This document shows, piece after piece, positions 48,851-58,900 of a stretch of DNA of 64,000 nucleotides (positions are counted from its first letter, which is position 1; each line of letters opens with the position of its first letter). The position numbers and the translations under genes are program-made. The notes beneath the pieces are model-generated. The model had not been told where the DNA came from, made no database searches, and worked only from the letters and a program-made list of their open reading frames with translations. The DNA comes from Microvirga massiliensis (GTDB lineage Bacteria; Pseudomonadota; Alphaproteobacteria; Rhizobiales; Beijerinckiaceae). The stretch is from contig NZ_LN811353.1 in NCBI RefSeq assembly GCF_001006805.1, forward strand, positions 77,763-141,762. Reading direction: 5' to 3'.

Positions 48851-50067
48851 GCGTTCCGCAGACACCGAATTCCTTTCGCACCGGCCCGGACGAGCGCGGC
48901 CATTTCGGACTCTATGGCGGCCGGTTCGTCGCCGAAACACTCATGCCGCTCGTGCTCGAGCTCGAGAAGGCCTACGCGGAAGCCAAGGACGACCCGGCCT
49001 TCCAGGGCGAGATGGCATCCTACCTCACGCACTATGTGGGACGTCCGAGCCCGCTCTATTTCGCGGAGCGCCTGACCGAGCACCTTGGCGGCGCGAAGGT
49101 CTACTTCAAGCGCGAGGAGCTCAATCACACGGGCTCGCACAAGGTGAACAACGTCCTTGGGCAGATCCTTCTCGCGCGCCGCATGGGCAAGCGCAGGATC
49201 ATCGCCGAGACGGGAGCCGGCCAGCACGGCGTCGCGACCGCGACGCTCTGCGCGCGCTTCGGCCTTGATTGCGTCGTCTACATGGGCGCGGTCGATGTCG
49301 AGCGGCAGAAGCCGAACGTGTTCCGCATGAACATGCTCGGCGCGCAGGTGGTCGCTGTTCAGTCCGGCTCGCGCACGCTGAAGGACGCGATGAACGAGGC
49401 TTTGCGCGACTGGGTCACCAATGTCGCCGATACCTTCTACTGCATCGGCACGGTTGCAGGCCCGCATCCCTATCCCGCGATGGTGCGCGATCTCCAGAGC
49501 GTGATCGGCCGCGAGACGCGCGAGCAGATGATGGAGGCCGAAGGACGCCTCCCCGACAGCCTCATCGCGGCCGTCGGCGGCGGCTCCAATGCGATCGGCC
49601 TGTTCCATCCGTTCCTCGACGACCGCAACATCGAGATCTACGGTGTCGAAGCATCCGGACACGGCCTCTCGTCCGGGCTCCATGCCGCCTCGATCACCGG
49701 CGGCCGTCCCGGCGTGCTGCACGGCAACCGCACCTATCTCCTCATGGACGATGACGGTCAGATCAAGGACGCGCATTCGATCTCGGCCGGGCTCGACTAT
49801 CCGGGCATCGGGCCCGAGCATGCCTGGCTGAACGATATCGGCCGCGTGACCTATCTCTCGGCAACCGACGAAGAGGCGCTCGCCGCCTTTCAGCTCTGCA
49901 GCCGGCTCGAGGGAATCATCCCCGCACTGGAGCCGAGCCATGCGCTTGCCAAAGTCATCGAACTCGCTCCGAAGAAGCCGCGCGACCATCTCATGGTGGT
50001 GAATCTCAGCGGTCGCGGCGACAAGGACATCTTCACGGTCGCGGAGCACCTCGGAGGACAGCTGTGA
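48847..50067 (+). CDS. trpB: Tryptophan synthase beta subunit
   Basis: PLP-dependent half of tryptophan synthase. The 406-aa protein begins at GTG 48847 (overlapping trpF). The PLP lysine is K99 in [14 protein letters not shown], and the phosphate-binding loop is [11 protein letters not shown]. Other landmarks are [13 protein letters not shown] and [11 protein letters not shown]. Standard length and all key residues present. Confidence 0.97.
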   Translation: MSVPQTPNSFRTGPDERGHFGLYGGRFVAETLMPLVLELEKAYAEAKDDPAFQGEMASYLTHYVGRPSPLYFAERLTEHLGGAKVYFKREELNHTGSHKVNNVLGQILLARRMGKRRIIAETGAGQHGVATATLCARFGLDCVVYMGAVDVERQKPNVFRMNMLGAQVVAVQSGSRTLKDAMNEALRDWVTNVADTFYCIGTVAGPHPYPAMVRDLQSVIGRETREQMMEAEGRLPDSLIAAVGGGSNAIGLFHPFLDDRNIEIYGVEASGHGLSSGLHAASITGGRPGVLHGNRTYLLMDDDGQIKDAHSISAGLDYPGIGPEHAWLNDIGRVTYLSATDEEALAAFQLCSRLEGIIPALEPSHALAKVIELAPKKPRDHLMVVNLSGRGDKDIFTVAEHLGGQL

Positions 50068-50903
50068 CTGCACGGATCGAGCGCCGCTTCGCACAATGCC
50101 GCGCCGAGGGACGAGCGGCGCTCGTGACCTACACCATGGCCGGCGATCCGGATCCGGATACCTCGCTCGCCATTCTGCAGGCATTGCCTCGTGCGGGCGC
50201 CGACATCGTCGAGTTCGGCCTGCCCTTCTCGGATCCGATGGCCGATGGTCCAACCATCCAGGCCGCGGGCCTTCGGGCCCTGAAGGCCGGTCAGAATACG
50301 ATCCGCACGCTCGACCTCGTGCGTCGCTTCCGGGCTCAGGATGCGGACACGCCCGTCATCCTGATGGGGTATTTCAACCCGATCTTCATCTACGGCGTGG
50401 AGCGCTTCCTCGAAGACGCGAAACAGGCGGGCGTCGATGGTCTCATCGTCGTCGACCAGCCGCCCGAGGAGGACGAAGAGCTCTGCCTGCCCGCCCTGCG
50501 CGCCGGGCTCGCTTTCATTCGCCTCGCGACCCCGACGACGGATGACCGGCGTCTGCCGACCGTTCTCGCGAACACGGCCGGTTTCGTCTACTACGTGTCC
50601 ATCACGGGCATTACCGGAGCCGCGACGCCGGATTTCGGCCAGGTGAGCACGGCGGTCGAGCGCATCAAGCGCCACACCCCGTTACCAGTGGTCGTCGGAT
50701 TCGGCGTCAAGACGGGCGAGCATGCCGCCGCCATTGCTGAAGGAGCCGACGGCGTCGTTGTGGGCTCCGCGCTCGTGAACGCGGTGCGCGCCTCGCTCGA
50801 CGAGGAGGGACAGGCCACCGATCGCACGGTCGAGGCCGTTGCCTCGCTCGTACGCTCGCTCGCAACGGGCGTTCGCTCGGTTCGCAAGGCGGAAGCGGCG
50901 TAA
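50064..50903 (+). CDS. trpA: Tryptophan synthase alpha subunit
   Basis: Cleaves indole-3-glycerol phosphate and passes indole to TrpB. 279 aa, GTG start at 50064 overlapping trpB by 4 nt. The catalytic acids are E50 in [16 protein letters not shown] and D61 in the same motif. [12 protein letters not shown] and [13 protein letters not shown] are further family segments. The tight trpF-trpB-trpA overlap implies one transcript. Confidence 0.97.
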   Translation: MTARIERRFAQCRAEGRAALVTYTMAGDPDPDTSLAILQALPRAGADIVEFGLPFSDPMADGPTIQAAGLRALKAGQNTIRTLDLVRRFRAQDADTPVILMGYFNPIFIYGVERFLEDAKQAGVDGLIVVDQPPEEDEELCLPALRAGLAFIRLATPTTDDRRLPTVLANTAGFVYYVSITGITGAATPDFGQVSTAVERIKRHTPLPVVVGFGVKTGEHAAAIAEGADGVVVGSALVNAVRASLDEEGQATDRTVEAVASLVRSLATGVRSVRKAEAA

Positions 50904-50973
50904 CGCACCCGCCATTGCGGGCTCTGCGCGAGATCGCGGGCGAGCTCAGCACAGCTGAAAGGGTTCGAGTCAC

Positions 50974-51879
50974 ATGAACTGGATCTCGGAAGTCGTCAGG
51001 CCGCGGATCAAGACGCTGTTCAAGCGCGAGTCGCCGGACAATCTCTGGATCAAGTGCCCGGATACCGGACAGGTCGTCTTCCATAAGGATGTCGAGGCCA
51101 ATCTCTGGGTCATTCCGGGCTCGAACCATCACCTGCGCCTGACCGCGACGCAGCGTCTGAAGCAGATCTTCGACGAAGGCACCTGGCTCGATGTTCCGCT
51201 CCCCGATGCGCCCGTCGATCCGCTGAAGTTCCGCGACGAGAAGCGCTACATCGATCGCCTCAAGGATGCGCGGACGAAAACCGGCCAGCAGGATGCGTTC
51301 AAGATCGGTTTCGGCCGGGTCGACGAGCTGCCGATGACGGTCGCCGTCCAGGATTTCGCCTTCATGGGCGGTTCCCTCGGCATGGCGGCCGGCGAGGCTT
51401 TCATCAAGGGCGCGGAGACGGCGCTCGACAAACGCACGCCCTATCTGCTGTTCGCGGCCTCCGGCGGGGCCCGCATGCAGGAAGGAATCCTGTCGCTCAT
51501 GCAGATGCCGCGCACGACGGTAATGGTGCGACGCCTGCGCGAGGCGCGGCTGCCCTATATCGTCGTGCTGACCAATCCGACGACCGGTGGCGTCACAGCG
51601 TCCTACGCGATGCTGGGCGACGTCCATCTCGCGGAGCCCGGCGCATTGATCGGCTTCGCGGGCCCACGCGTGATCGAGCAGACCATTCGCGAGAAGCTTC
51701 CCGACGGCTTCCAGCGCGCCGAATACCTGCGCGACCACGGCATGGTCGACATGGTGGTGCATCGGCACGATCTGAAGGAAACGGTTGCACGCCTCGCGCG
51801 ACTCCTCACCAAGGCTGAACCCGGCCCGGTGAGAAGCGAGCGGCCGAGCCACGAGGGTGAGCCGCTCGAGGCGGCCTGA
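50974..51879 (+). CDS. accD: Acetyl-CoA carboxylase carboxyltransferase beta subunit
   Basis: Beta subunit of the carboxyltransferase that makes malonyl-CoA. 301 aa opening [20 protein letters not shown]. The crotonase-like core is clear ([56 protein letters not shown]). The N-terminal zinc finger of E. coli AccD is reduced: [20 protein letters not shown] holds a single Cys, as in many alphaproteobacteria. It lies 70 bp after trpA and 7 bp before folC. Confidence 0.96.
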   Translation: MNWISEVVRPRIKTLFKRESPDNLWIKCPDTGQVVFHKDVEANLWVIPGSNHHLRLTATQRLKQIFDEGTWLDVPLPDAPVDPLKFRDEKRYIDRLKDARTKTGQQDAFKIGFGRVDELPMTVAVQDFAFMGGSLGMAAGEAFIKGAETALDKRTPYLLFAASGGARMQEGILSLMQMPRTTVMVRRLREARLPYIVVLTNPTTGGVTASYAMLGDVHLAEPGALIGFAGPRVIEQTIREKLPDGFQRAEYLRDHGMVDMVVHRHDLKETVARLARLLTKAEPGPVRSERPSHEGEPLEAA

Positions 51880-51886
51880 TACGCGC

Positions 51887-53212
51887 ATGGACTCTTCCGA
51901 CGCGCTCATCGCCCGATTTCTCGCGCTTCATCCGAAGACGATCGATCTTTCGCTCGGGCGCATCGAGCGCCTTCTCGACGCTCTCGGCCATCCCGAACGC
52001 CGCCTGCCGCCGACGATTCACGTCGCGGGCACGAACGGCAAGGGCTCCACCATCGCCTTCATGCGCGCCATCCTCGAAAGCGCCGGGCTCGCGGTCCACG
52101 TCTATACTTCGCCGCATCTCGTCCGCTTTCACGAGCGCATCCGTCTCGGACGCATCGATGGCGGCCGTTTCGTTGGCGAGGAGCGTCTCGTCGAGGTTCT
52201 GCGACGGTGCGAGGCTGCGAATGCCGGCGCGCCGATCACCGTCTTCGAGATCACGACGGCGGCCGCACTCGTGCTCTTCGCAGAGCATCCCGCCGATGTC
52301 CTGCTGCTCGAGGTCGGCCTCGGCGGGCGCTGCGACGCCACGAATGTCATCGCGGCGCCAGCGGCCGCGGTCGTGACGCCGATCGGGCTCGACCATGCCG
52401 AATATCTCGGCGAAACGCTCGAAGCCGTGGCGAACGAAAAGGCCGGCATCTTCAAACGGGGCTGCCCGGCCATCATCGCGCCGCAGGATTATCCCGAAGC
52501 CGAGAACGTGCTGCAATTGCGTGCCGAGCGCCTCGGTGCAAGGCCGATCCGGGTCGGCGGTCAGCATTTTCATGTGCGTGAGGAGGGTGGCCGCCTCGTC
52601 TACGAAGACGACGACGGGCTTCTCGATTTGCCGCGCCCGCGGCTCGCAGGCCGCCACCAGATCACCAATGCGGGCACGGCGATCGCCGCCTTGCGCGCCG
52701 CCGGCTACGACACCTTCGAACTGTCGGCCTACGAGAAGGGCATGCTCCGGGCCGAATGGCCGGGCCGGCTGCAGCGCCTCACCCGCGGGCGGTTGCCTGG
52801 CCTCGCGCCCGACGGCGCGGAGCTCTGGCTCGACGGTGGTCACAATCCGGACGGAGCCCGTGCTCTCGCGGCGGCGATGGCCGATCTCGGCGAGCGCAGC
52901 GACGCTCCCCTCGTGCTCGTTGCCGGAATGCTCGGTACGAAAGACGCCGAGGGCTTCTTCCGCCACTTCGTCGGGCTCGCCCGCGAGGTGATCGCGATTC
53001 CGATTCCGACCCAGATAGCCGCGCGTCCCCCCGAGGAGATTGCGGCCATCGCAGCGCGCGTCGGCCTCACGGCCTCCATTCAGCCGAGCGTTGAGGCAGC
53101 TCTGTCCTCCCTGAACGCCTATGTCTGGGACCGCCCGCCGCGCATCCTGGTCTGCGGCTCGCTCTATCTTGCGGGCGAGGTCCTGCGCTCCAACGGAACG
53201 CTGCCGGCATAG
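51887..53212 (+). CDS. folC: Bifunctional folylpolyglutamate/dihydrofolate synthase
   Basis: Mur-ligase-fold enzyme that adds glutamate to folates. From ATG 51887 (MDSSDALIARFLALHP) it is 441 aa. The ATP loop is GTNGKGS (residues 48-54). Other landmarks are YTSPHLVRFHERIRL, EVGLGGRCDATNV and LWLDGGHNPDGARALA. It normally precedes trxA in this order; here about 9.4 kb of other genes intervene. Confidence 0.95.
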   Translation: MDSSDALIARFLALHPKTIDLSLGRIERLLDALGHPERRLPPTIHVAGTNGKGSTIAFMRAILESAGLAVHVYTSPHLVRFHERIRLGRIDGGRFVGEERLVEVLRRCEAANAGAPITVFEITTAAALVLFAEHPADVLLLEVGLGGRCDATNVIAAPAAAVVTPIGLDHAEYLGETLEAVANEKAGIFKRGCPAIIAPQDYPEAENVLQLRAERLGARPIRVGGQHFHVREEGGRLVYEDDDGLLDLPRPRLAGRHQITNAGTAIAALRAAGYDTFELSAYEKGMLRAEWPGRLQRLTRGRLPGLAPDGAELWLDGGHNPDGARALAAAMADLGERSDAPLVLVAGMLGTKDAEGFFRHFVGLAREVIAIPIPTQIAARPPEEIAAIAARVGLTASIQPSVEAALSSLNAYVWDRPPRILVCGSLYLAGEVLRSNGTLPA

Positions 53213-53237
53213 AACCGACGCCCATACGGCGTCCCGA

Positions 53238-54239
53238 TTACCGGCTGTTGTAGCCTCCGATCACCGGGAGGACCTCGCCGGTGATGTAGCTGGAGCAGTG
53301 AGGCGAGGCCAGGAACACGTAAGCCGGTGCAATTTCCTCGGGCTGAGCGGGACGCTTCATCGGGCTGTCTGCTCCAAATTTCGACACGCCCTTGGCATCC
53401 TTGTCTGCTGGATTGAGCGGGGTCCAGACCGGTCCGGGCGCTACGGCGTTGACGCGGATGCCGCGGTCGATCAGGTGCGACGAGAGCGAGCGCGTGAAGG
53501 CGTGAATGCCGCCCTTCGTCAGCGAGTAGTCGAGAAGATCCTTGTTGCCCATAAGCCCGGTGACCGAGCCCGTGTTCACGATGGCGCTGCCCGGCTTCAT
53601 GTGCGGCACTGCGGCTTGTGCCATGTGGAAGTAGCCATAGAGGTTCGTCTTCAAGGTTAGGTCGAAGTGCTCTTCCGTCAGGTCCTCGAACCGGGAGACA
53701 TGGAGCTGGAAGGCCGCGTTGTTGACCAGGACATCGAGGCGGCCGAATGCCTGCACCGTGCGCTTTACCGCCTCCCGGCAGAAATCGGCTTCCGCCACAT
53801 CGCCGGCAATGAGAAGACAGCGCCGTCCCTCCCGCTCCACGGCTTGCTTCGTCTCCTCCGCATCCTCATGTTCGGTGAGGTACATTGCTGCGATATCAGC
53901 ACCTTCGCGCGCGAACAGCACGGCGACCGCGCGCCCGATCCCGGAATCGGCTCCCGTTACGATTGCTGCGCAATCCTGAAGCTTGCCCGAACCCTTGTAG
54001 AAGGGAGCATCGTACATAGGACGGAGATCGAGCTTGGCCTCTTGTCCCGGTTTCTCCAGGTGCTGCTCGGGAAGAGGCGGCTCCGGATAGGACCGTGCCC
54101 CGGCCTGCATCGCGCCCTTGCTGCCCTCTCCGCCGCCCGCCTGATCTGCCGCATCGACCTGCGCCTGGACCTTGCGTTGCACCTCGGCCGTGCGCTCCGC
54201 CTTGCGCGCGTACTCGTCGAGTGAATTGGGCTGAGCCAT
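53238..54239 (-). CDS. SDR-family oxidoreductase (YghA/general stress protein 39-like)
   Basis: NAD(P)-dependent short-chain dehydrogenase of 333 aa. The cofactor loop is TGADSGIG (residues 95-102), NNAA follows around 173, and the catalytic set is S225, Y238 and K242 (YSLTK). The first 80 residues are a hydrophilic, Gln/Gly/Lys-rich tail (SLDEYARKAERTAEVQRKVQ) before the Rossmann fold, as in the stress-induced SDR group that includes B. subtilis YdaD. I use ATG 54239 because GGGAG lies just before it. Converges with folC. Confidence 0.9.
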   Translation of the reverse strand: MAQPNSLDEYARKAERTAEVQRKVQAQVDAADQAGGGEGSKGAMQAGARSYPEPPLPEQHLEKPGQEAKLDLRPMYDAPFYKGSGKLQDCAAIVTGADSGIGRAVAVLFAREGADIAAMYLTEHEDAEETKQAVEREGRRCLLIAGDVAEADFCREAVKRTVQAFGRLDVLVNNAAFQLHVSRFEDLTEEHFDLTLKTNLYGYFHMAQAAVPHMKPGSAIVNTGSVTGLMGNKDLLDYSLTKGGIHAFTRSLSSHLIDRGIRVNAVAPGPVWTPLNPADKDAKGVSKFGADSPMKRPAQPEEIAPAYVFLASPHCSSYITGEVLPVIGGYNSR

Positions 54240-54437
54240 TTCGATCTCCCTTTTGAGGATTCGTGTCGAGACGCTGCCTGCCGCCTTCCGGAGCCGGGCA
54301 CTGCCATCGTACGTCAACTGACAAGTCGAGATGTTGTTTCGCGCGGGATGGATCCGGCGCTTCGAGGTAATCCTCGCCAGCGTTGATCTACGACATCATG
54401 GACTCCTCTCGTCATGGCGAACTGCGGGCGAGGCGAA

Positions 54438-54718
54438 GCATCCGTCGACGGGTAGATTGCTTCACTGCGTTCGCAATGACGGTGAGGGCAGGAGGGCGCG
54501 AGGAGCAACACCAAGAACGGAATGACGCCGGACCCACTTCCGTCATTGCAAGCCGGAAGCGTGATGCATTGCCCATCCCATCGCACTTCCGTTATTGCGC
54601 GCCGCGGGCGTGATGCACTGCCCGTCTCATCACACTCCCGTCCTTGCGAGCCGGAGGCGAAGCAATCTACCCCTCGACGGATGCGCTCCTGGATCGCCTC
54701 ACTGCGTTCGCAATGACG
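54438..54718. repeat. Composite interspersed repeat, copy 2, with 49-bp internal units
   Basis: A 26-bp end at 54438-54463 is inverted, with few changes, at 54659-54684. Between them lie three units starting at 54541, 54590 and 54639, exactly 49 bp apart, each beginning like CGTCATTGCGAGCCG and most continuing into GCGTGATGCACTGCCC. Both outer ends carry ACTGCGTTCGCAATGACG. The 26-bp end is shared with the copy at 26997-27022. This is not a CRISPR, because the units have no unique spacers. Confidence 0.75.
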
Positions 54719-55031
54719 AGACGGATCCGGGCGACAATCTCGGCGCACTCAGCGCTCGATGCGCCTCTCCGGAATGGAATTGCGTCTCTAAATATACTTC
54801 CTGGATATGGAGCAGGCTGACGATCTCGCGCCAAGTTGCGAACTCGGCCCATTCCTTCAGCGCAGCGAGGCAGCCCGTCACATAGGGTGTGCCGACGAGT
54901 GTCCCGATGGATTACCCGCAGACGATGTCGGGCGCGATGCCGGCCTCCGCCAGCGCCTCGATGATACCGACATGCGACCACCCACGGGCCGAACCGCTCC
55001 CGAGTGCAAGGCCAATGCGGGAACGCACCAT
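54699..55031 (-). pseudogene. Truncated patatin-like phospholipase with in-frame stop
   Basis: From an ATG at 55031 the frame reads MVRSRIGLALGSGSARGWSH and then VGIIEALAEAGIAPDIVCG, the clear N-terminus of an RssA/patatin-like phospholipase with its oxyanion GSGSARG. A TAA at 54912-54914 takes the place of the residue before the nucleophile serine of the G-x-S-x-G motif. The same frame continues SIGTLVGTPYVTGCLAAL and EWAEFATWREIVSLL. It then runs into the repeat at 54718 and stops, so the catalytic Asp and C-terminal half are missing. A broken gene, probably cut by the repeat. Confidence 0.75.
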
Positions 55032-55159
55032 CGATGTGACTCTCTCGTTGGCGTGCAATGCCGGTACGCCCAAGCGTACTCGAGAGCAAGTCAAGACAAG
55101 AGAGGCCGCGCGGAGCGCCGTGGGCCGAGTTTACGCCATCCACCCACTGGAACGGAGCG

Positions 55160-56167
55160 TCAGAATTCAAGACAGATCTTGCCGAAGTGGCGGCCCGATT
55201 CCTGATGGCGAAAAGCTTCGGCGATCTCGCCGAGAGCCAAGCTGCGGTTGATTATGGGGTGAAGATTCGTCGCCTCGATGGCGCGGATCATGTCGATCTG
55301 CTCTCGCCGGCTGCCCACGATCAGGCCCTGCAGACGCGCCTGTCTCGCCATCAGCAAGGCGGTCGGCACCTCACCGCCGATTCCCGTCAGGACACCGATC
55401 AGCGCGATACGCCCACCGATGCTCACTGCACGGATCGATTGCGGCAGCGTACCGGGCCCGCCGACCTCGACGATGTGATCGGCGCCGCGCCCGTCGGTGA
55501 GGTCGCGAACCCGTGCGCCCCAATCGGGCTCGGACTTGTAGTTGATGAGGTGATCCGCGCCGAGCGCGCGCGCCCGTTCCAGCTTTTCATCGGATGAAGA
55601 GGTGATGATCACGGTCGCGCCCATCGCCTTGGCGATCTGCAACGCGAAGATGGAGACGCCGCCGGTACCGAGCGCAAGCACGGTGTCGCCCGCCTTAAGG
55701 CCGCCCTCGACCACGAGCGCCCGCCACGCGGTGAGCCCAGCCGTCGTGAGGGTCGCGGCTTCGGCGTGGCTGTAGCCCTTTGGCGCTTGGGTGAACCAGT
55801 GCGCAGGGCAGACGACGACGTCCCGCGCATATCCATCGATGCCGTCGCCGGGCGTGTTGGCAAAATTGTCGACGGGCGCCGGGCCGTCCTGCCAGAACGG
55901 GAAGAAGCAGGAAACGACGTGATCGCCCGGCTTGAATTCGACCACGTCCGCGCCGACAGCTTCGACGACTCCGGCGCCGTCCGACATCGGGATACGCCCA
56001 TCGGCGACTTTCGATTTGCCGGCAACGACGAGGTAATCATGAAAGTTGAGTGAGCTGGCGTGCAGCCGAACACGGATCGCGCCCGCGCCGGGTTCACCCG
56101 GATCGTCCAGATCGACGACGGTCAGCCGGTCGAGGCCACCGGGAGCGGTAATCTTTATGGCTTTCAT
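55160..56167 (-). CDS. NAD(P)-dependent MDR oxidoreductase (zinc-independent type)
   Basis: Medium-chain dehydrogenase/reductase of 335 aa, close to quinone-oxidoreductase-like proteins. It has the N-terminal GroES-like domain (VRLHASSLNFHDYLVVAGK, PMSDGAGVVEAVG) and the NAD(P) loop LALGTGGVSIFALQIAKAMGA. No cluster of four Cys for a structural zinc is seen. The substrate is unknown. A single gene in the accessory region between two repeat arrays. Confidence 0.9.
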   Translation of the reverse strand: MKAIKITAPGGLDRLTVVDLDDPGEPGAGAIRVRLHASSLNFHDYLVVAGKSKVADGRIPMSDGAGVVEAVGADVVEFKPGDHVVSCFFPFWQDGPAPVDNFANTPGDGIDGYARDVVVCPAHWFTQAPKGYSHAEAATLTTAGLTAWRALVVEGGLKAGDTVLALGTGGVSIFALQIAKAMGATVIITSSSDEKLERARALGADHLINYKSEPDWGARVRDLTDGRGADHIVEVGGPGTLPQSIRAVSIGGRIALIGVLTGIGGEVPTALLMARQARLQGLIVGSRREQIDMIRAIEATNLHPIINRSLALGEIAEAFRHQESGRHFGKICLEF

Positions 56168-56891
56168 GGATCAGATCTTACTGTCGAGCCGAGGATGCAG
56201 AGACCACGCGTGTAGAACGGAAGGATGATTTGTCTGCAATCGCCGACCCTTGCTGCGGTCTGTCAAAACACCCTTCGAAATCGGACCCTGGCCAAGACAA
56301 CGAGTGCGGATATTCCATCGTTCCAGAGTGAATCCTGACCCGGAGGCGGTATGGTTCTCGCCTGATGTCGTGTCGGGCAGCGGCCGAGAGACACGTATGC
56401 AGGGGAAGCGTCGAGACAGCCTCACCGACTGTCATTCCGTCATTCCGAGCCGCAGGCGTGATGCACTGCCCCACCCACCGCACTTCGTCACTGCGCGCCG
56501 CAGGCGTGATGCACTGCCCGTTCCGGCGCCTCACCGTCTTTGCGAGCCGCAGGCGAAGCATTCGACCCTTCGACCAATGCGCTCCTGAATTGCTCCACTT
56601 CATTCGCAATGACGGGGCGGCATGAGGATAGGGGACCACTGCCGGAAACGGAGTGGTGCCGGACCCACTGCTGTCCTTGCAGGCCAAAGGTGAACCAATC
56701 CAGGCCGGACCTGCAGGCCTGCGCCAGAGCCATGCCACTACTATCCCATCGAGTGCCAGGCACGAGGGCCTCGAAATCGGTAGGTCTCCTTCGTTCCGAG
56801 ACCCCATCCTAAAGCGACACCAACGCCCTCCGGCCCATTATGCCTTTCATGCTACACTGCACGGCCGGCTGATCGGCCGGTATCGTAGAGT
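56168..56891. other. Gene-free region with repeat array
   Basis: About 720 bases with no believable gene. The middle (56438-56625) is the third repeat copy. Further right, around 56690-56710, a degenerate unit reads like CTGTCCTTGCAGGCC plus GAACCAATCC. The left part should hold the promoter of the MDR gene and the right end that of the iron-permease-like gene. Confidence 0.5.
56438..56625. repeat. Composite interspersed repeat, copy 3
   Basis: Units starting at 56438, 56486 and 56535 (48 and 49 bp apart) begin CGTCATTCCG, CGTCACTGCG and CGTCTTTGCG. The first two continue GCCGCAGGCGTGATGCACTG; the third leads into GGCGAAGCATTCGACC. A TTCGCAATGACG end follows at about 56603-56614. The architecture is the same as at 54541-54718, but the sequence has diverged more. 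Confidence 0.7.
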
Positions 56892-57326
56892 ATGGCGAGT
56901 CACATCATGTCCATGTCGAAGACGTTTGGGGATGTTGCAGAAGCGGTCGCTCACGCCACGGGCCGGCCCTTGACCTTTGCGGTTTGCGTTCTGGTCGTGC
57001 TGGTCTGGGCCGTGAGCGGGCCGTTCTTCCATTTTTCGGATACGTGGCAACTCATCATCAACACCGGGACGACGATCGTCACGTTTCTCATGGTGTTCCT
57101 CATTCAGAACACGCAGAACCGCGATGGTGCGGCGATCCAGGCCAAGCTCGACGAAATCATTCGAGCGAGCGCAGCCCAGAACACCTATATCGGGATCGAG
57201 CATCTGACCGAGGAGGAACTCGCCGAGCTCCGTGAAAAGTGCGAAGCGCGGGCCCGAGCGGAAATGCTTGGGAAGGCCCAAAAAGCGGCAGATGAAGCTG
57301 CAGACCGGGCAGTCGGTTTAGGCTGA
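56892..57326 (+). CDS. Low-affinity iron permease-family protein
   Basis: Small membrane protein of 144 aa with two hydrophobic segments (about 28-46, LTFAVCVLVVLVWAVSG, and 53-72, LIINTGTTIVTFLMVFLIQN). The landmark NTQNRDGAAIQAKLDEIIRA is that of the PF04120 family. A helical, charged C-terminus follows (EEELAELREKCEARARAEM). The family name is inherited from yeast Fet4; the bacterial function is unproven. Another ATG at 56907 lies five codons in. Confidence 0.85.
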   Translation: MASHIMSMSKTFGDVAEAVAHATGRPLTFAVCVLVVLVWAVSGPFFHFSDTWQLIINTGTTIVTFLMVFLIQNTQNRDGAAIQAKLDEIIRASAAQNTYIGIEHLTEEELAELREKCEARARAEMLGKAQKAADEAADRAVGLG

Positions 57327-57448
57327 GAGATCATTGCCGCCGGTCAGTGCGACAGTCCTATGAGGCATAGGGCGAGGAAAGGCTCGAGCCCACGTTCTTC
57401 TTGGTTGGCGAGCTACCCTCGAGAACAAGATGGAGCGCGCCCGGATCA

Positions 57449-58900
57449 TCATAGCAATGGCGAGAGGAGGCGCGCGGCCGAGTCCCTGAATCTCATGGTG
57501 GCACCGCGCCGGGCATATTCGTTCGGATCGAACTCGATGCAATGCGTGAGGTCCTGCGCGAAGGCATCCTCCAATTCCTTCGCAAGCCGCTCGTCGTAGA
57601 GCACTGCGTTAATCTCGTAATTGATGCTGAAGCTCCGGATGTCGATATTGGTCGAGCCGATCGAGCAGATCTGGGAGTCGATGCTGATCGTCTTGGCGTG
57701 CAGGTAGCCCTTCTCGTACATGAATACCCTGACCCCGGCATTGATGACGTCCAGGATAAAGGTGTTGCCGGCCCAGCCCGGAACCGGATCGCCCGAGGCC
57801 CGGGCGGTGAGCATGACCTTTACGTCGACACCGGACAGAGCGGCCGATCGCAGGGCCTCGGCGATGCTCGCGTCGACGATGAAATACGGCGATTGCAGGA
57901 ACACGTGGTGCTGCGCCGAGACGATCATGAAGAAGTAGAGTTGCCGGATCGCCGCCCATTGCGAATCCGGTCCCGATGTCAGGATCTGGACCGGGATGTC
58001 CCCTGCGGTGGGCTCCGTCGCGACGGTCGGAAAGTAGACCGGCGAGAACAGATTCTCCCGGACGGCATTGTACCAGTCGACCATGAACACCGACTGCAAG
58101 ACCGCCGCACCTTCGCCGACGATGCGCACCTGGGTGTCGCGCCAGAAATCGAATCCCTCGCCGCCGTCGAGGTGCTCCTGCCCGATATTCATGCCGCCCG
58201 TGTAGCCGATCCGGCCGTCGATGACGGTGATCTTGCGGTGGTTGCGGTAGCTGATCGTGTGCAGGCGCCACAGAGGTGAGGTTGGAGCCATCCGGATCCC
58301 CGCCGCTTCCATCTCCTTCACATAGGCTCGATCCACATGCGCCTGTGAGCCTATTGGATCGTAAAGCAGACGAACTTCGACGCCCTCTTTTGCCCTGGTG
58401 CTCAGGATTCGCTTGAGATCATTCGTAAAATCATCAAGGCCCCAGATGAAGTACTGGAGGTGAATCGAATGTCGCGCCGCCTCGACGTCCTCGATCATGC
58501 GGGCGTAGAATGCAGCGCCGTTCTGAAGAATCTCGACCGTGTTGCATCGTGTCAGAGCCGAATGCGAGTTGCGTCTCACCAGCATCATGAGCTTCCTGGC
58601 GCTGGCGCTCTCGACTTCGAGACGTGCGATCTCCGCATCCTGTCGCGAGAGGATGGGTGCCAGCAAAGGCTTGGCGTTCGCCTCGAGGTCCTGCATGAGG
58701 AGCTTGCTCTGTTTGGCGAATGCCTTCCTGCCCCTCCCGAACAGCACGTAGACGACGAGCCCCAGCCCTGGCAGGAAGATCAGGACCAGGATCCAGGCCA
58801 GAGTTGCCTGCGGACGTCTGTTCTCCGAGATCAGATAGACGGCGCCGACAAGAGCGTAGAGGGCAAGCGCCGTGCTCAGAATAGTGGCGATGTGGCTCAC
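57449..58900 (-). CDS. cls: Cardiolipin synthase
   Basis: Phospholipase-D-superfamily enzyme that makes cardiolipin from phosphatidylglycerol. 483 aa with two N-terminal membrane helices (about 5-24 and 34-54) and two HKD motifs: H221/K223/D228 in NHRKITVIDGRIGYTGG and H401/K403/D408 in LHAKTISIDSQICSIGSTN. Both are intact. Divergent from the upstream ftsH. Confidence 0.94.
   Translation of the reverse strand: MSHIATILSTALALYALVGAVYLISENRRPQATLAWILVLIFLPGLGLVVYVLFGRGRKAFAKQSKLLMQDLEANAKPLLAPILSRQDAEIARLEVESASARKLMMLVRRNSHSALTRCNTVEILQNGAAFYARMIEDVEAARHSIHLQYFIWGLDDFTNDLKRILSTRAKEGVEVRLLYDPIGSQAHVDRAYVKEMEAAGIRMAPTSPLWRLHTISYRNHRKITVIDGRIGYTGGMNIGQEHLDGGEGFDFWRDTQVRIVGEGAAVLQSVFMVDWYNAVRENLFSPVYFPTVATEPTAGDIPVQILTSGPDSQWAAIRQLYFFMIVSAQHHVFLQSPYFIVDASIAEALRSAALSGVDVKVMLTARASGDPVPGWAGNTFILDVINAGVRVFMYEKGYLHAKTISIDSQICSIGSTNIDIRSFSINYEINAVLYDERLAKELEDAFAQDLTHCIEFDPNEYARRGATMRFRDSAARLLSPLL

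Noticed and set aside
54541..54690. Short regularly spaced repeats resembling a CRISPR array
   Set aside because: Three adjacent 49-bp units without unique spacers and no cas genes; the sequence is of the intergenic REP-like family.
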